The notes under the pieces were generated by a model, which saw only the letters and a list, made by a program, of their open reading frames with translations, did not search any database and was not told the DNA's origin. This document shows, in pieces, positions 10,295 through 23,700 of a DNA stretch of 64,000 nucleotides; the first letter of the stretch is position 1, and each line of letters begins with the position of its first letter. The stretch comes from Monodelphis domestica. Its lineage: Eukaryota > Chordata > Mammalia > Didelphimorphia > Didelphidae. The stretch lies in contig NC_077227.1 in NCBI RefSeq assembly GCF_027887165.1, positions 346,981,707-347,045,706 of the forward strand. Direction: 5' to 3'. Position numbers and translations under genes: made by a program.

Positions 10295-11038
10295 ACTCAC
10301 ACAGTCAGTATGTATCACAGACAAGACCTGAATCTAGGTCTTCCCAACAGGTACTGCCTCTACAATACTGCCTCTATAATACAAAGAACATGCAAACTAA
10401 TACAAAGTAATTTTGGGAGAAAGACCCTCCTAATAACTAGGGGGAAATCAAGGAAGGCCTCATGTAAGAAGTGTCACATGAAACTGTATTTTCTTCTGAA
10501 TATAGTTTTTCTTGATACATCTGGTTTTACATTGCCTTTCAGAAAGCCATCCCAATATAAAGCATCTCTTCAAGGGAAAGAAGAAAAAGAGAACAAAATT
10601 AGCAAAACTTTTCAAAATATCCTCCCCCCAAATCTGAAAAATATATACAAATTGCTTAGGTTGTTATTCAATCTCTCATACAATAGCTTTGATTTATAAA
10701 AAAAAAAAAGTGTAAAGATCCCATCCAACACAGTTTTGTTCACATCTAATTTAGACATCAAAGCTAAATAGGAGTGGTTTCAACCTATACTTCTCTTAGG
10801 TTTAGGTGAGACCTTGTGAATTCAATAGCTCTGGGTACCATTGTATTAGAGTTGTCTAGTTTTGGGGGTAAACATCTACTTGGGAGAGGCCACCAAGAAA
10901 ACCTAAGCATGGTAATTTTACAAAAGCATCAGATAAGTACTAAGAGTTGTTAGGACAGAAGATAATCATGGTAAAATAAAAAATAATTAATTCTCAGTAC
11001 ATACCCCTTTTTATGTTTTGATGAGATTTAAGTACTAA
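10295..11038. other. No feature recognised
   Basis: AT-rich. The 129-residue frame at 10,310-10,699 has no recognised domain. Its 'gacctgaatctaggtcttcc' start resembles a MIR core, so it is probably repeat-derived. Confidence 0.4.
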
Positions 11039-11053
11039 CTCCCATCTATTTGT

Positions 11054-11209
11054 TTAAACCCTTACCTTCCATCTTAGAATCAATACCTTGTATTGTTCCA
11101 AGGCAAAGGAACTGTATGGGAGTTAAGTGACTTGCCCAGGAAATATCTGAGGTCACATTTGAACCTAGGACCTCCTATTTCTAGACCATTGAGCCACCTA
11201 GTTTGTCCC
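11054..11209 (-). repeat. tRNA-derived SINE with exact 15-bp target duplication
   Basis: Minus-strand copy ('cccttaccttccatcttaga' to 'gccacctagtttgtccc') with small internal deletions. It is flanked by identical CTCCCATCTATTTGT at 11,039-11,053 and 11,210-11,224. Confidence 0.9.
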
Positions 11210-11224
11210 CTCCCATCTATTTGT

Positions 11225-13387
11225 AACAATAGTTATAATTTAAGTTGATGAATGCTGTTTTCATTTGTTCTGTTAAAGCAAGTTGTGAGTCTTTTATGCT
11301 TAATACTTTTTTTGTTTGATGGAATAAAATATCTCTCCTATATCTGACTTACATTGTAAATTGAGTATCTTTCTACTCCTTCTTTTGGGGAAACCCTGGA
11401 CATGAAGATTCTCATCCTGGGGTCCATCAACTTTTAGATAGTATATAGATAGAAAGATAGATAATACTTTTCCAATATATTTCATTTCTTTTGTAATCCT
11501 GTGTGTTTTACTTAAAAACATTCAGAGATGGGGTCCATGGGCATCACCAAACTGTCAAAAACTGCCATGATATGAAAAAGTTAAGAATGTCTGACCTAAG
11601 CAATACACAAAAATTTCCCTGAAGCCCAAATCCCTGGAATAGACTTTTGAACAGGCAGAAGAGGGCAGAGAATGCTTTGCTCTTCAAAGGCCAGGCTTTC
11701 CCAAACTGAATCTAGTCCAAACCTGGGCTTAAAATTCTAATTTGGCACAGTATTCCAGCCCCCATGGCCCAGCAGCACTTCCTAAAGTTTAGATAAGTAT
11801 ATACACACATATGTATTTATATATGTATATACATATATATAATATAAGGTGGTTAGGCTAGGAAGAACACTAACACTTGGAGGAATAAGGTGCAACTTCA
11901 TTTGTAAAGTAGCGTTCAAGCTGGTGTCATGAAGAAAGCCTAGGATTTGAATTTGGAGGTGAGATTAGAGTGCTTTTTAGGAATAGAGGACAGCAAGTAT
12001 AAGATGGAGCATTGTGTAGGCCAGTATCAGGATGATAGAGTATATTTCAGAATACAATGTGTAAGAATACTGGAATAACTTTAAATGCCAAACAGAAAAG
12101 TGTATATTTGATGATGGACAAGCTACTACCTCTCTGTCTCTAAATTTCCTGATGTGTAAAATGAAAGTTGGACTAGTTGATCTCCAAAATCAATTCTAGC
12201 TCTAATTTTGTGACCCCCAAATCCTATGATTGTGGCAGCAATAGGGAGCCAATGTAGATATATCAAGAGGTGACGTGTTTAAATCTTTAATTAGAAAATT
12301 ATTTTGTTGGCTATGTGGAAAGCCAGTTTCTATTATTCCATAGTAACTTGCTGAAAAGGAGATGGACGAGAAAAAGGAAGAAAAAATGGCTAAATGAAAA
12401 TGTCTTTTTCTCTACTCCTTGACAGAAGACATCTCTGTTACCTGAATTTTCTGTCACCATTTTGCTTTCCTATGTACTTATCATAGTTTAAATTGTCCTT
12501 ATTTATCTTCCTGATTTATCTGTCCAACTAAATTACAAAATCCATGAGAACATAGACTCTCTTTATATATCTCCTAGGTCCAGTACAAGGTCTTATAGAC
12601 AGTAGGTACTCAATAAGAGTTCCTCAAACTGAATGAATTGAAAGATAAAAGGAAGAAAGGAGAAATAAACATTGTGGTGAGGTATAATCAGAGTATATTT
12701 TTGTAAGCCAGTTCAATTAACATTTTTTTTCAGAGATAAGATGAGAATTTATACTAAATAGAATACTATGAAAAAGATATGGCATACAATTAAGACAATT
12801 TAGCGTTTTATTTAAAATAGAATTTTTTAGGGAAATGGACAATAGAAATTATGTTGATATCAACTCATTATTTCATTCAGATGTTAAAACAAATGTAAAT
12901 TAATTACTAGAACTAGAAGACCAAGATATGGATAAAAAGGAAAATGCTGCTATTAAGGTTAAACAATGGTTAGAACACCTATTATCCTGAGGGATTGTTA
13001 AATATTCCTGAGCTATGTATTAATGGAAATATACAGTACCTAATAGGCATAATGAAAGGAAAAGGAAAGAAATTTCTTGTGTCTCAAAGACCATTGGTAA
13101 TGATAACAATGGAAGTACCTAAGTAGTTAAAATTCTCAAAATACTTCTTGGCTAGCTCAATTCAATCAATAAAATCCAATTTAAAGAATGAAACTGAAAA
13201 CTGATTTCCAGCTGCCTTATGGGACTTGTCTCAGTGCTTTAAGCTCTGTGTGTATGTGTATATAGGTATGTGTATACATTTAATATATAAATATACATAT
13301 ATATGCTAAATGTATGCATGATCCTCACCCCTCATCAAGTTTACAAATTATCCAAATGAGGACTCTGACACCTCAAAGTGAATTGTG
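11225..13387. other. Intergenic with L2 fragments in both orientations
   Basis: No gene. Antisense L2 at about 11,860-12,120, including 'ttaaatgccaaacagaaaag' and 'tatatttgatgatgg', interrupted by a MIR-like piece at 12,120-12,230. Sense L2 3' end at 12,430-12,650 ('gtaggtactcaataagagtt' and a TGAATGAA-like end). TA-rich tracts at 11,800-11,845 and 13,250-13,310. Confidence 0.5.
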
Positions 13388-13590
13388 TGGGGACAGCTGG
13401 GTGACTCTGGATTGAGAGCCAGGCCTAGAGACAGGAGGTCCTGGGTTCAAATTTGACCTCAGACAACTTCCTAGCTTTGTGACCCAGGGCAAGTCACTTA
13501 ACTCCCCATTACTTAGCCCTTATAGCTCTTCTGCCTTGGAACCAATACATAGTATTGATTCTAAGATGGAAGGTAAAAATTAAAAAAAAA
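13388..13590 (+). repeat. Full-length tRNA-derived SINE with 12-bp target duplication
   Basis: Head 'ggggacagctgggtgactct', body and A-tail complete. Flanked by AAGTGAATTGTG at 13,376-13,387 and 13,591-13,602. Confidence 0.9.
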
Positions 13591-13602
13591 AAGTGAATTG
13601 TG

Positions 13603-14200
13603 AGCCTAGTACAAACCTAGCTGCTCAATTGCTTCCTTTCATTTTCTTAGTCTTTTTTGAAGATTCTCTCTGTAAGCAATATTTGGTTTTAGATATTCTC
13701 CCTGGAGTAGATTGCTATTAGGATATGTCTAAGGACATTCTGCTCACAGTGTTGTCTGAGTGAAAGATTTAAACTTGGGGAAATTGAGATCATAGTTTAG
13801 AAACTAGAAACCGAGGCCCAGAAGTGACTTATGCATAGGTCACATAGGTAGCAAAGCAGCAGAGCCAGAAATAGGTACTTGGGTCTTTGATTTAAAATCT
13901 TGAATTCTTCACTATACTGAGTAATCTTCCTTTTTTAAGAATTTTAAATCAGATCCGTTTTTGGACAGTCGGTAATTATTTGAATGTGCCAGTGTGCACT
14001 TTGATTGCATGAGGAGAAAATAGAAAGCATGTGTAAGTGTAAAAAGTGGGTGTGTGCAAAAAAAAGTAAAATTTTGCATCCCGAGTTTTCGGGTGGGAAT
14101 GTGACCGGGAGCGTGTTGCATACACTATTACCGATTTACATCAGCTGAGTCATTTCAGGTCAGGGGTATGTGTTTCCAGGACATAGAGAGGAAGAATCCG
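13603..14200. other. Intergenic, antisense MIR relic
   Basis: MIR-type block at about 13,770-13,920 ('aaaccgaggcccagaagtga'). The rest is unassigned and leads into the CpG-rich promoter. Confidence 0.45.
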
Positions 14201-14737
14201 AGCGTGCAGTTCCACGACTGGATTCCCCTTAGGCTCAGTTCGCTCTAGACGTTGGCCGCTAAGGGCCGGCAGCATGCTCCAAAAAAAGGCGCCTCGGTCC
14301 CTTTAAGAGCCACACCACCCACCTTCTCCAAGATACCATGTTGCACCAGGAGTTCACGTGTTCCCTCCACCTAACTTGCTGCATCCCCTTCTGAACCGGG
14401 CCCGGCCTGCCGAGGTAGGGGAGGGGAGAGAGCCGACGCTTGCCATTGGCTTTGTCCGCACGGCCCTCTCCCTCCTATTGGTTCAGGCCGATGTTGCTCG
14501 GGCGCTACCTCCCGCCCGCCTGCGCAGTCGGGCTAGGTTGTGTGCGGGGCTCTTAGGTTAGTTCCTGTTAGGCCCTGGCCGGGGGGTGTAGGTTGGAGCC
14601 TCTGGAGATGCCCGGTGGCCGGCGGGCCGGGGAGCAGTGAAGGGGGCGTGTAGGGTGGGGGGGCGCGGCAGCGCGGAGGCCCGCGGACGGGTGGGGGTCG
14701 GGGAGGGAGGAGTGGTAGAGACCTCCCGCCCTGCACC
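14201..14737 (+). promoter_or_regulatory. RBM27: RBM27 CpG-island promoter and 5' UTR
   Basis: GC and CpG content rise sharply here against AT-rich flanks. Visible elements: CACGTG E-box (14,355-14,360), two inverted CCAAT boxes (ATTGG at 14,445-14,449 and 14,477-14,481), several GGGGAGG GC-type boxes, and an NRF1-like TGCGCA (14,521-14,526). There is no TATA box, which suggests dispersed initiation, probably between about 14,530 and 14,620. The 5' UTR holds an in-frame TAG at 14,651-14,653, which fixes the ATG at 14,738 as the first in-frame start. Confidence 0.75.
14608..14640 (+). CDS. Possible upstream ORF (10 codons) in the RBM27 5' UTR
   Basis: ATG at 14,608 with G at -3, then nine sense codons and TGA at 14,638-14,640: Met-Pro-Gly-Gly-Arg-Arg-Ala-Gly-Glu-Gln. 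It lies out of frame with RBM27 and 97 nt upstream of its ATG. It matters only if transcription starts upstream of 14,608, which I infer but cannot show. A translated uORF of this size could dampen RBM27 translation. Confidence 0.35.
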   Translation: MPGGRRAGEQ

Positions 14738-14796
14738 ATGCTCATAGAGGATGTGGATGCCCTCAAGTCGTGGCTGGCCAAGTTACTGGAGCCGAT
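14738..14796 (+). CDS. RBM27: RBM27 exon 1 (residues 1-20)
   Basis: Encodes MLIEDVDALKSWLAKLLEP plus the first two bases of an Ile codon, the first helix of the N-terminal PWI-like domain. Donor AT|GTGAGT. The start has A at -3 and an upstream in-frame stop at 14,651. The exon lies inside the CpG island, and the intron opens directly into a GGGGCC repeat. Confidence 0.95.
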
Positions 14797-17700
14797 GTGA
14801 GTGTCCCCGGGCCGCCGGGGCCGGGGCCGGGGCCGGGACGGGCGCCGGAGGTCAGGGCCGACGTGGGCGTTGGGGGCCAGTGGGGGAGGGGGAGAAGGAG
14901 GCCCCTGCGGAAGGGGGGCCTGGGCTTGGCGAGGTTCTGTTTTGTTTGTTTGGGGGGGAGGGGGGAAGAGACCCCTCCCCCACCAGAGGAGGAAACAGCA
15001 AGGATGGAGGGGGGGGTCTTGCCTCCAACGAGGGGTGCCTGGAAGTGGGTCAGGAGAGGAGGTGAGTAGGGGTCTGTTTCGTTGGAGGTGGGGGGAGGTA
15101 GACACTCCTAAGAGGTGGGATGAGGAAGGATTGGTCAGGGGATGCTTTTCCCCCTAGGGGTACGGAAAGGACAGAAAAAGAGGTTTGTAGATGGTCTGTT
15201 TTATTTGGGGGGGGGTAATATCAAGACCTTCCTTGGGGAAGGAGGGAGCAAGGTTAGAAAGATATCTTTGCCCAGGGTTGAGAATTGGTTGGCGGGGGTT
15301 GGTGGTGGTGGTGGTGGTGGTGGTGGTGGTGGTGGTGGTGGTGGTGCGGGGAGTCCAAGCCGGGGTCTGTTTTATTTGTTTGGTGTGGGATGGTATATTG
15401 CACCCTCTTTTAACCCCTACCCCAAGTGGAGGGAGGAAGTACTGTGGAGAGGGATCTTAAGTCTCACCATGGGGGAAATGAGGATTTGAAGTTTTTTATC
15501 TCTGGGAATTTGGTCCTGTCCCAAAGAAAAGAGAAAGTTTGTGGGCCATCTTTGCCATCTTCTCAAACTCAAAAGAGGACTTTGGGCAGAGTGCAAGTAA
15601 GTAGCTCTGGGTAAGTGAGGGTTGCTGAGGACAGGATCCAGGAGCACCTGTGTTGGGCGTTTTATTTTCTTGTAGTCCGGAGGAAGAGGAGGGATATTAC
15701 AGACTAACTTGTTACTTTTGTTTCTTGGGGTGGGACTGCTACACTCCTGAGGAAGTCCATTTCAGTCCAGCGTGACATTTTTAATTTTGGTGTGTAAAGG
15801 TGGAGGGTGAGAAGTAGAGGACGAACAGCAAGTTTAAAAAAAAAACCCTACAAGATTCAGATCGATGACTACCTAGTGAAAATAACATTATAGGACATTT
15901 GAAAGTCTTGTGAGAGAATCTAGCTGAGCGTATGGAATGTCTTATAAACAAAAATAGTTAGAAGTGGCCCAGGTAGGGAATATTAAAGTAGCAAAATTTA
16001 TTTGTCCGATTAGTTATATTCGGAGGACAATATGAAAAGGAGAAGGAATGCGATAGTCTGTATTTTGTTAGTTTGATTTCTTCTCCCGTGGGGGGATGGT
16101 AGTGGTGGGTATTGGTGTGTTTTGAGATGCTGTACAGGGTAAAGAGGCCAATTCTTATTGCAAAGTCTGCACAGTTTTAAGCAGCGGCTTCAGTTTCCTA
16201 TTTGAAATATTTTGGGCAGGTTTCCCTCACAGCTAGTTTTTATTGTATATTGGCAGAAGAGAAATGGAACAGGATGAGGCAGGATTTTGTGATCATCGTT
16301 TTTGGTTGTATGTATGTGTTGATTTAAATTTTTTTTCTTTTATATAATGACAAGTATAATGGTTCCAGATTTCCCCATTATAATCACTTGCCTTTTCTTG
16401 TTTTTTTTTCGGTTTTATTTTTCAATTTTGAGCTTTAAAAAAAAAATCAATTACATGTGATAACAAATTTCCACCCAAGTTTTCCTAAGTTATATGATCA
16501 AACTTATCTCCCTCTTTCCCCTCCCGGTGCTGGCAGACCATTTGACCCTGGTTATACATGTTTTATCATGCAAAACATTTCCATATTGTTCATTTTTGTG
16601 AGTAATCTTATAAAACCAAACCCCCAAAATATAAACCCAAGTAAACAGTTGAAAAGTCATATGCTTTTATCTGCATTCAGATCGCCTTTTCTACGTCTTC
16701 TAATTTTATTCTTTCCATTAGATTGAAATATCCAATCTCCACCCCTCCCCCCATCATAAAACTTTTGGAGAATGTTTTAAAGTTTCTTAAATCTGTTAAC
16801 AGTACCCCCTCCCCCCAATTTTTTCAGTATATCTTATTTGAATGATTACGATTCTAGGAATCTTGCCTTCGATTTTCATTAGTTATAATTTAATTATTAG
16901 GTTTAGTTAAACATAATTAGTTGAATTCATTGTTTCAGTTTATTTTTGAGTTATTGTAGCATAGTATTTAAAATTGGCAAGGAGCCTTAGTGATTAGAGT
17001 ATCTCTCAGATTTAGAGGTGGAAGACACTTTAAAGGCCATCTAGTCCAATCCTTCCTCCTTTGACAGATGAGAAAACAAGCTGGCAAAAGTTATGACTTG
17101 TCAAGTTTGAACCCAGTTTCTTTTGAGGCCAAAACCTGTGCTCTTCCCACGGTACTAACCTGACTCTCAGCTCTTTCATTTTAGAGATGAGGAAACAGGC
17201 TTAGAAAAGTTAATTAATTGCCTTGTCCCAAGTTTATTCATCAGGTAGCCAGTAGAGTGTCGGAATTTAAATCCAGGTCCTCTGATTTCAAATTCACTAC
17301 TCTGTCCACTAAATGCCACACAGTCTTTCAACTTGGCAGGTATCATACTTTTTCTGTTATTCAGAGAAGTTACTTTTTTTTTTCTTATCTAAAGTCAGAA
17401 CTGTAGATAACAATATAGTTGGCTTTTGCTGAAATAAATGCATATTACTAGGAGTTGTATATGTAGGTATGGTATGAATTATGCAAGATATTTAAATTAC
17501 TAGGAAGCTTTTATGGAAAGATTAGATTTCTTTTAATAGCCAGATGATTAAATAATCTACTAAAGTGGATTATGGTTATAAATGTACATTTTTGTGTTAT
17601 CCAGAACCATGAAATTTTTCTTTAGCCAAAATGTCATGATAGTCTCATGATATTTCCTGGCTAATTGTTAAGCTTTCAGGTAGATATTTATGATCTGCAT

Positions 17701-20700
17701 GTGAAACTTGGATAACTTATTCTTGTGTTACATTTTCTCTTCAATTAATTTGCAATAATGTTGCATAATCTTTTTTAAAGTTTAAAAAAAATGTTAGTCG
17801 TGGTCCTTAGTGTAACAGTACAGGTGTATGTATTGGCATATGTATATACATAGGTATGTACATATATTCATCTATAGCAACAGATGCTTTTAAGCTACAG
17901 GAGATGGAAGTTTCATAGTCTCATATTACTTTTGGGTGAAAGAATAGGGTAAGAGAAAACACTGGAGGAAATATCCTCTTTCATTTGCAGGTGAAATGGA
18001 GTTATTTTTTGGTATTATAAAAGCAGTTAGTATTACAATAAGGTAGAAAGGGAACTAGATTTGAGTTAGGAAACAAATGTCTTACCCTTTTATATTGACT
18101 GGTCTTAGGTAAACTTTTGCCTATAAAATGTGAGTGTTCCCATGCATCACAAGGCTATTAATAAGACAGCTAGTATATTTTAGAGCTAAAAGGTACATTT
18201 GAATTAATTCTACTACCCCATTTTACAAAAGAAAAAACAGACTAAGGGAAGTGAAATTCAGACTAGACCTTGATAGAATTCGAATTTCTTTGAAGGCAGA
18301 GTCTCTTTTTTTTCCCCCCTTTATATCTTGATTGCCTAGCACATAATAGGCAATTAATGCTTGTTGGGTGATTGGTTATCTAACTTTACACATCTTATTA
18401 TTTGCAGAGCTGGACCCAAATCCTTATGTCTCAACTAATAATGTTAGTAACCTTTCCACTATACCACACTACATCTATTGGATATTTAGAAATAAATAAC
18501 TTTTATTATTTCTTTTATAATTTATAGAATACCCCTAGTGACAGCTTCATACATAGGGACTGTCATGTCATAAATTTAGACCTGGAAGGGATCTTAAAGG
18601 TCATCTGACCTAATCTCATTTTTTAGATGAGGAAACTGAAATTCAGATAAGTAAAGAAATTTGCTCATGATCACAAAGGTATCAAGTGGCAGTGCTCAGG
18701 TTTGAACCCAGTTTCTTTTAATTGTCCTCTTTCCACTACCCCATACTGCTTCTTCTCTATATAATAACTTGTTTAAGCTCTTGTGACTAGAAAATATTAA
18801 GTGAATGTAAGGTATTATTCCTTGATGAAAACATTTCTTTTAAGTTCTTCAAATATATATTTTGTAAACCTGCCATTGTATATAGTGTTGTTTTTTTGTT
18901 TTGTTTTGTTTTTGGACTTTTGAATATGGTTGTTTCATATGTATTCATTGATTTCTCAGGAGAACTGGGATCTAGGTTTTTTTTTTCCTTTTTGCTTCAC
19001 TGTGTGATGCTGGAGAAATCATTTAACTTCTCTCTACCTTTAGTGTCTCATTTGTAAAATAGGGCTGATGATGCTAGCCTTTTGTCAACCTTTATAAGTA
19101 TGTCACTGAGTATTAATGGGGTGTCTGAAAAAATTCTTTGTCTCAAAAAGAATGTCAGTATAAATTCAAGGTTGTAATATTCTTGATCTTGAAGTTACTT
19201 TTCAAGTTTATGAAAATCGATTTGACTATTCTTTATGTGTAAGTACTTTAGCTGTTGGTAATTTTAAACTGTAAAAGATCCATCACTGAGCCTTAGGCCT
19301 TGCTGACTGAGGTGCTTTATATCAACATTTCCTTTCTGCTCCTGGTTCTGGAGACCTTTTATTCAACCTCAAGGCATTCTTTGCTGATTTGTAAACATTA
19401 CTGATTTCTACTCCTTAGCTCCCGGCAGAACTCTGACCTTTTTTTTGTTTCTCTGACTATATAGTTTAGTGTGAGATCTGATGAAACTGAGCCTTGAATT
19501 ACAATTCAATGTTCTGCTCAGGCTACATATGTTTCTTGTTGTGCTGGTCCAGGACCTACTTCCCCTCCCCCACCCCAACCCTGATCTCATGAACTCCAGG
19601 CCCTAAGTAAAATTTTTAGTTTATTCACAAGGAAGGAAAGTTGTATACAGAAATAACAAGACCCGGATTACAGGTAATATCAAATTTGTGTAAATGCTTA
19701 ATCTGGTTCTTACTGAAAACGTCCAGATTATTCTGTTTATCTGTTGTTCCTGGGCTCCAGCTTGGCTTCAATACTACAAAAATGAAATTGGCAACTCTCA
19801 ACCCAGACTATCACCTGCTAATTTGGGATTTGCCTTGCTTGGGATCAAGTTCATTTGTCCATCTGCAAACCCAGCTTAAATCTTAGCCAATTAGAAAACC
19901 TCTTGATTGCTAGTAGGCTTTTGGTGAACCACCCATATTTATATTACCTTTTCCTCATAACAAATATTACAGTTGAAGAATCCCCCCCAAAAAACCATCA
20001 ACCTGATATCCATTTAACCCCTCCATCCCAAAGCTCAGGAAGCAACTATCACTTTCATGACATAAATTACCAGCTGCTATTCAGAGATTACAATAGCAAA
20101 AGAAAAAGTATTGCAGACATAAAGTGAAGCCCCAATGAAGTCCTCTTAGTGAGAGAGGGTGGAAAGGGGATTGTGGATGTCCTGACCTGCACAGACTGAA
20201 AGAACTAGGAATATTTTGTCTTAGAGAAATGAAGACATGACATGGGGAAGCTTTGTAGCTATCTTCAAATATTTGAAGAGTTATTTTCAAGGAGGGATTA
20301 GCTTTGTTCTCTTTGGCCTGGATGGCATAAAAAGGAATGATGGGGGCTTTATGTGTATGGGTATATCTCAGCCCTCCTCTGACCTCCCAGCTCTATCTCA
20401 TTTTATTATATATATCTATATGCAACCTTCATCTCTTACTCTCAACTGAACATGCCTACTTGGATCACCCACAGGTATCTTAAACTGAACATGCTTACTG
20501 ACTCTACTTTCCCTCCTACTTCTTTCCCTGTATCCTAATCATTTACCCCATCTTGTCTGTCCTATCTCCACAACATATGTCACAGCTGTCCATTTCTTTA
20601 CTTTTACACACCAGAACCATTTTAATTTAGTCCCTCATCACCTCTTATGTGGACTATTGCAATAGCTTCCTAATTTGTATCCCTGAATTCAAACCCTTAG

Positions 20701-23700
20701 TTGCCAATTTGATGTTCTTCAAGTCCAACAATGCCACTCCACTGCTTATGAAGTTTATTTGGCTACTTATTGCCTAGGAGATAAAAAACAAACTGCTCTG
20801 TTCAGCATTCAAAGCCATTCACAAACTAACTCTATCCTGCTGATTACATATCACTTCATCACCCTCAGTCCAGTCAAACTGTCTTATTTTCTTTCTCCCT
20901 TCTCAAGGCCTTTAAACATTGTCCTCCATATCCTGAATGCTCTCTTCACCTCTGCCTCTTGAAACCACCCTTAGTTCCCTTCAAGGCTCAGAATGCCACT
21001 TCTTATAAGAGGTCTTTCCCGATTCTTTAAGTTTATGGTTCCTAATGTCCCTGGAATTCTTTTGTATTTATTTATTTTGTACCCATTTTTGTATCTACTT
21101 GTCAATATATATCTATATTGAATATGCATGTTCTTTCCCTTTGAGAGAAAATAAAGAATCTTGAGGGCAGGGACTGTTTTCTTCCTAGTGCCAGACCCAT
21201 AGTAGGTGCTTCATTAATTAAGCTCATTGAGTCCATTTGAAGTTGTAGAGAAAGTGTTCTGTTCTTCATAGGCAGAAATTCCCCAACAGTTCCCAATTCT
21301 ATAAAAATGACAACCTGGTACAGTAGTGAACTCCCTTTTATTAATCACTTTGGAGTGTTATAGAAGGGATTCAGGAAGCTGTATTGTTTGGAGTAGAAGA
21401 TTATTTTTAGTTTCCTTTCAATTGAGATAGTCTGTAACTCTTGCATGTGTCTTTCTGAACAGCTAGTTATCAGTCTCTTAGTGTATTTGTGAAATGGACA
21501 ATATTGCTATCTTTAAATATCACAGAACATTGTATTTGAAGTGAAGAGATTTGAATTTAAATAGCTGCCTTGCTTGCCACTTACTGATCAAGTGATGTTG
21601 AGCCAGTCCTTTCCTCTCTCTGATTTATCAGTTGTAAAATGAGGGGTTGGACTGGAAAACCTCCCGATCCTTTGTAAGGTATACATAGACACTAAGTTTG
21701 TGAGTTAAATTTAATTTATGGATTTATTTAGCAGTTGCTAGTCTGCCAAATTTTGCCTTAATCTAGAGTTTCCGTATTTTTTCATAGAAATTTGAGTCAA
21801 AGGAATTCTTAGAGCAAAGAATCTTGCCCTTTCTTGTCATGGATTCCTTTGGCTATCTGGTGAAGCCTACATACATCTTAGCATAAAATACTGAAGTGCT
21901 TAAAATATGTAGGATTACAAAGGAAATCAATTGAAATACATCTATAAAAATATATTTTTTACAAAAGGTATTAGACTTTATGTTCCACACTCCTCACTCC
22001 TATGCTGGCTTATTTTTATGAATGAGGAAACTGAGGACCAGTGAAGTGGTTTGCCTTTGATCACTTAGGTAATATATTGCAGAGTTCAGCTCTGACTTCT
22101 GACTCCAAGGCTTGTGTTCTTTAAGGACATTGTTATCCATAATTTGACACCACAGAAAGTTTTGTGGCTAATTATCCTGTGGATTAGTCCAGGAGATCAA
22201 GTATCTGTGATTTCTAGGTAGAGTGTTCCTACATTGATAAGATGCAAATTATCTTTAATTTAATAAGAGTTAGTTACTTGAGGCTCCAACTTGGTTGACA
22301 CGTAAGTGCCAAGTGTTATTTAAATACTGGTCTTCCTGACCCAAAGGCCAGTATTGTATCCCCTTGTGCCATGCTGCCCCTAGATTTGCTCACATGGGCA
22401 AGAAAATCAACTGGCAAGCAAATGTTTAATTTATCTATTGTGAATAAGAGAAATTCTTTGAAGGTATATATACATACTGTGCTTGAGAAACATGTGATAG
22501 CTCCTTAGATAATAAATTCCACAAGGGCAGAGATTAAGTCTTTTGCTTTATTCCCAACTTCTACATAGTATTTTGTTTGAATATGACAAGTGATTAGTAA
22601 ATAGCTATTGAATTAGGGAAATACCATAACTTATTAAAGATGACTGATCTCAAAGAATGTAGCCCAAAAGTGCACTGAGACTTTGTTATCCACTGTTTCA
22701 TAGAAAAGTATTACATTTGGCATGAGTTTGGTTTAACTTTTTAGATTAAAACAAAATAAATTAACACTATCCCTGGAAATATACATTCATACATACATAC
22801 ATACAGGCATTTAAATACTTATTGATTGATTGATGTGGTGGTCAGAATTACTTAGACATCAGAAAGTTAGTGTCCAGTATATTGCTTAGCCAATATATGC
22901 TTTTGGGAGCTGTTCTATATACTACCCAGTGGTATCTGAATCTGCCAAAGTGATAAGTTAATATTTATATCTATTCTTAATTTTCTAGAATAAATCTAGG
23001 TTTTCTGGTGTTACCTTTTCTTCTTAAACATAATTTTTATAAACTAAATACTCTAATTTTGTTTTAAATTAATATTTTACAGTTAGCTTCACGCCCCCCC
23101 TCCCCCCTTTTTTAAAAAATATAACAACAAACAATTAAGTATCATTGTGGTTTAGTGTGAATAGAAGACTAGCTAGCCTTTGAGTCAGGAAGGCCTGGCT
23201 TCATGTCTTGCTTCTGACAAACCAGTTCTGTGACCATGGATAAAATAATTTAACCTCTGTGTGCCAGGCTACTCTTGAAGGCTCTGTATATTACAAAACT
23301 GTTGCTTTTGTACATTAGTGGAGGAATTTCCAACATCTGGAATTCCCTAAATTGATGAAATCAAACTTTTGGACAAAAATAAACATAAAGTGCTTATTTG
23401 TAGAATACTATGACACAAATTTATATACCAGTGAGATTGTAGTCCGCAAGGAGCTTTCAGTTTAGCAGATACAGATAGCTATACTATATAGTGTACTAAA
23501 AAAATTCATTAGAAAGGTACTTTATAGGAAATGATAGTTTAGGAAGTGTTGCAGAATTTATTTCTCCTTCATGTATGTACATTAGCCAGTTCCAACACTT
23601 TAGAAGTAATATAACTGTTTTGTCCTATGATAGGATTAACTCCATTGGTTTTACTTGTTATTCCAGTATGACTGGGCTAAATGCAGGACATTTTTACCTG

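Larger units (their letters stand above)
14797..15345 (+). other. Start of RBM27 intron 1: G-rich island with GGGGCC and GGT repeats
   Basis: Contains (GGGGCC)3GGG at 14,817-14,837, several runs of seven to nine G between 14,950 and 15,220, and (GGT)15 at 15,301-15,345. The G skew is on the coding strand, as expected for R-loop/G4-prone sequence downstream of a CpG promoter. Frames of 90-190 residues here on both strands (poly-Gly, poly-Val, poly-Pro) reflect composition only. Confidence 0.8.

Noticed and set aside
14533..15105. 190-codon minus-strand and several plus-strand frames around RBM27 exon 1
   Set aside because: Pro/Arg/Gly-rich frames in a CpG island lack stops because TAA/TAG/TGA are rare in GC-rich DNA.
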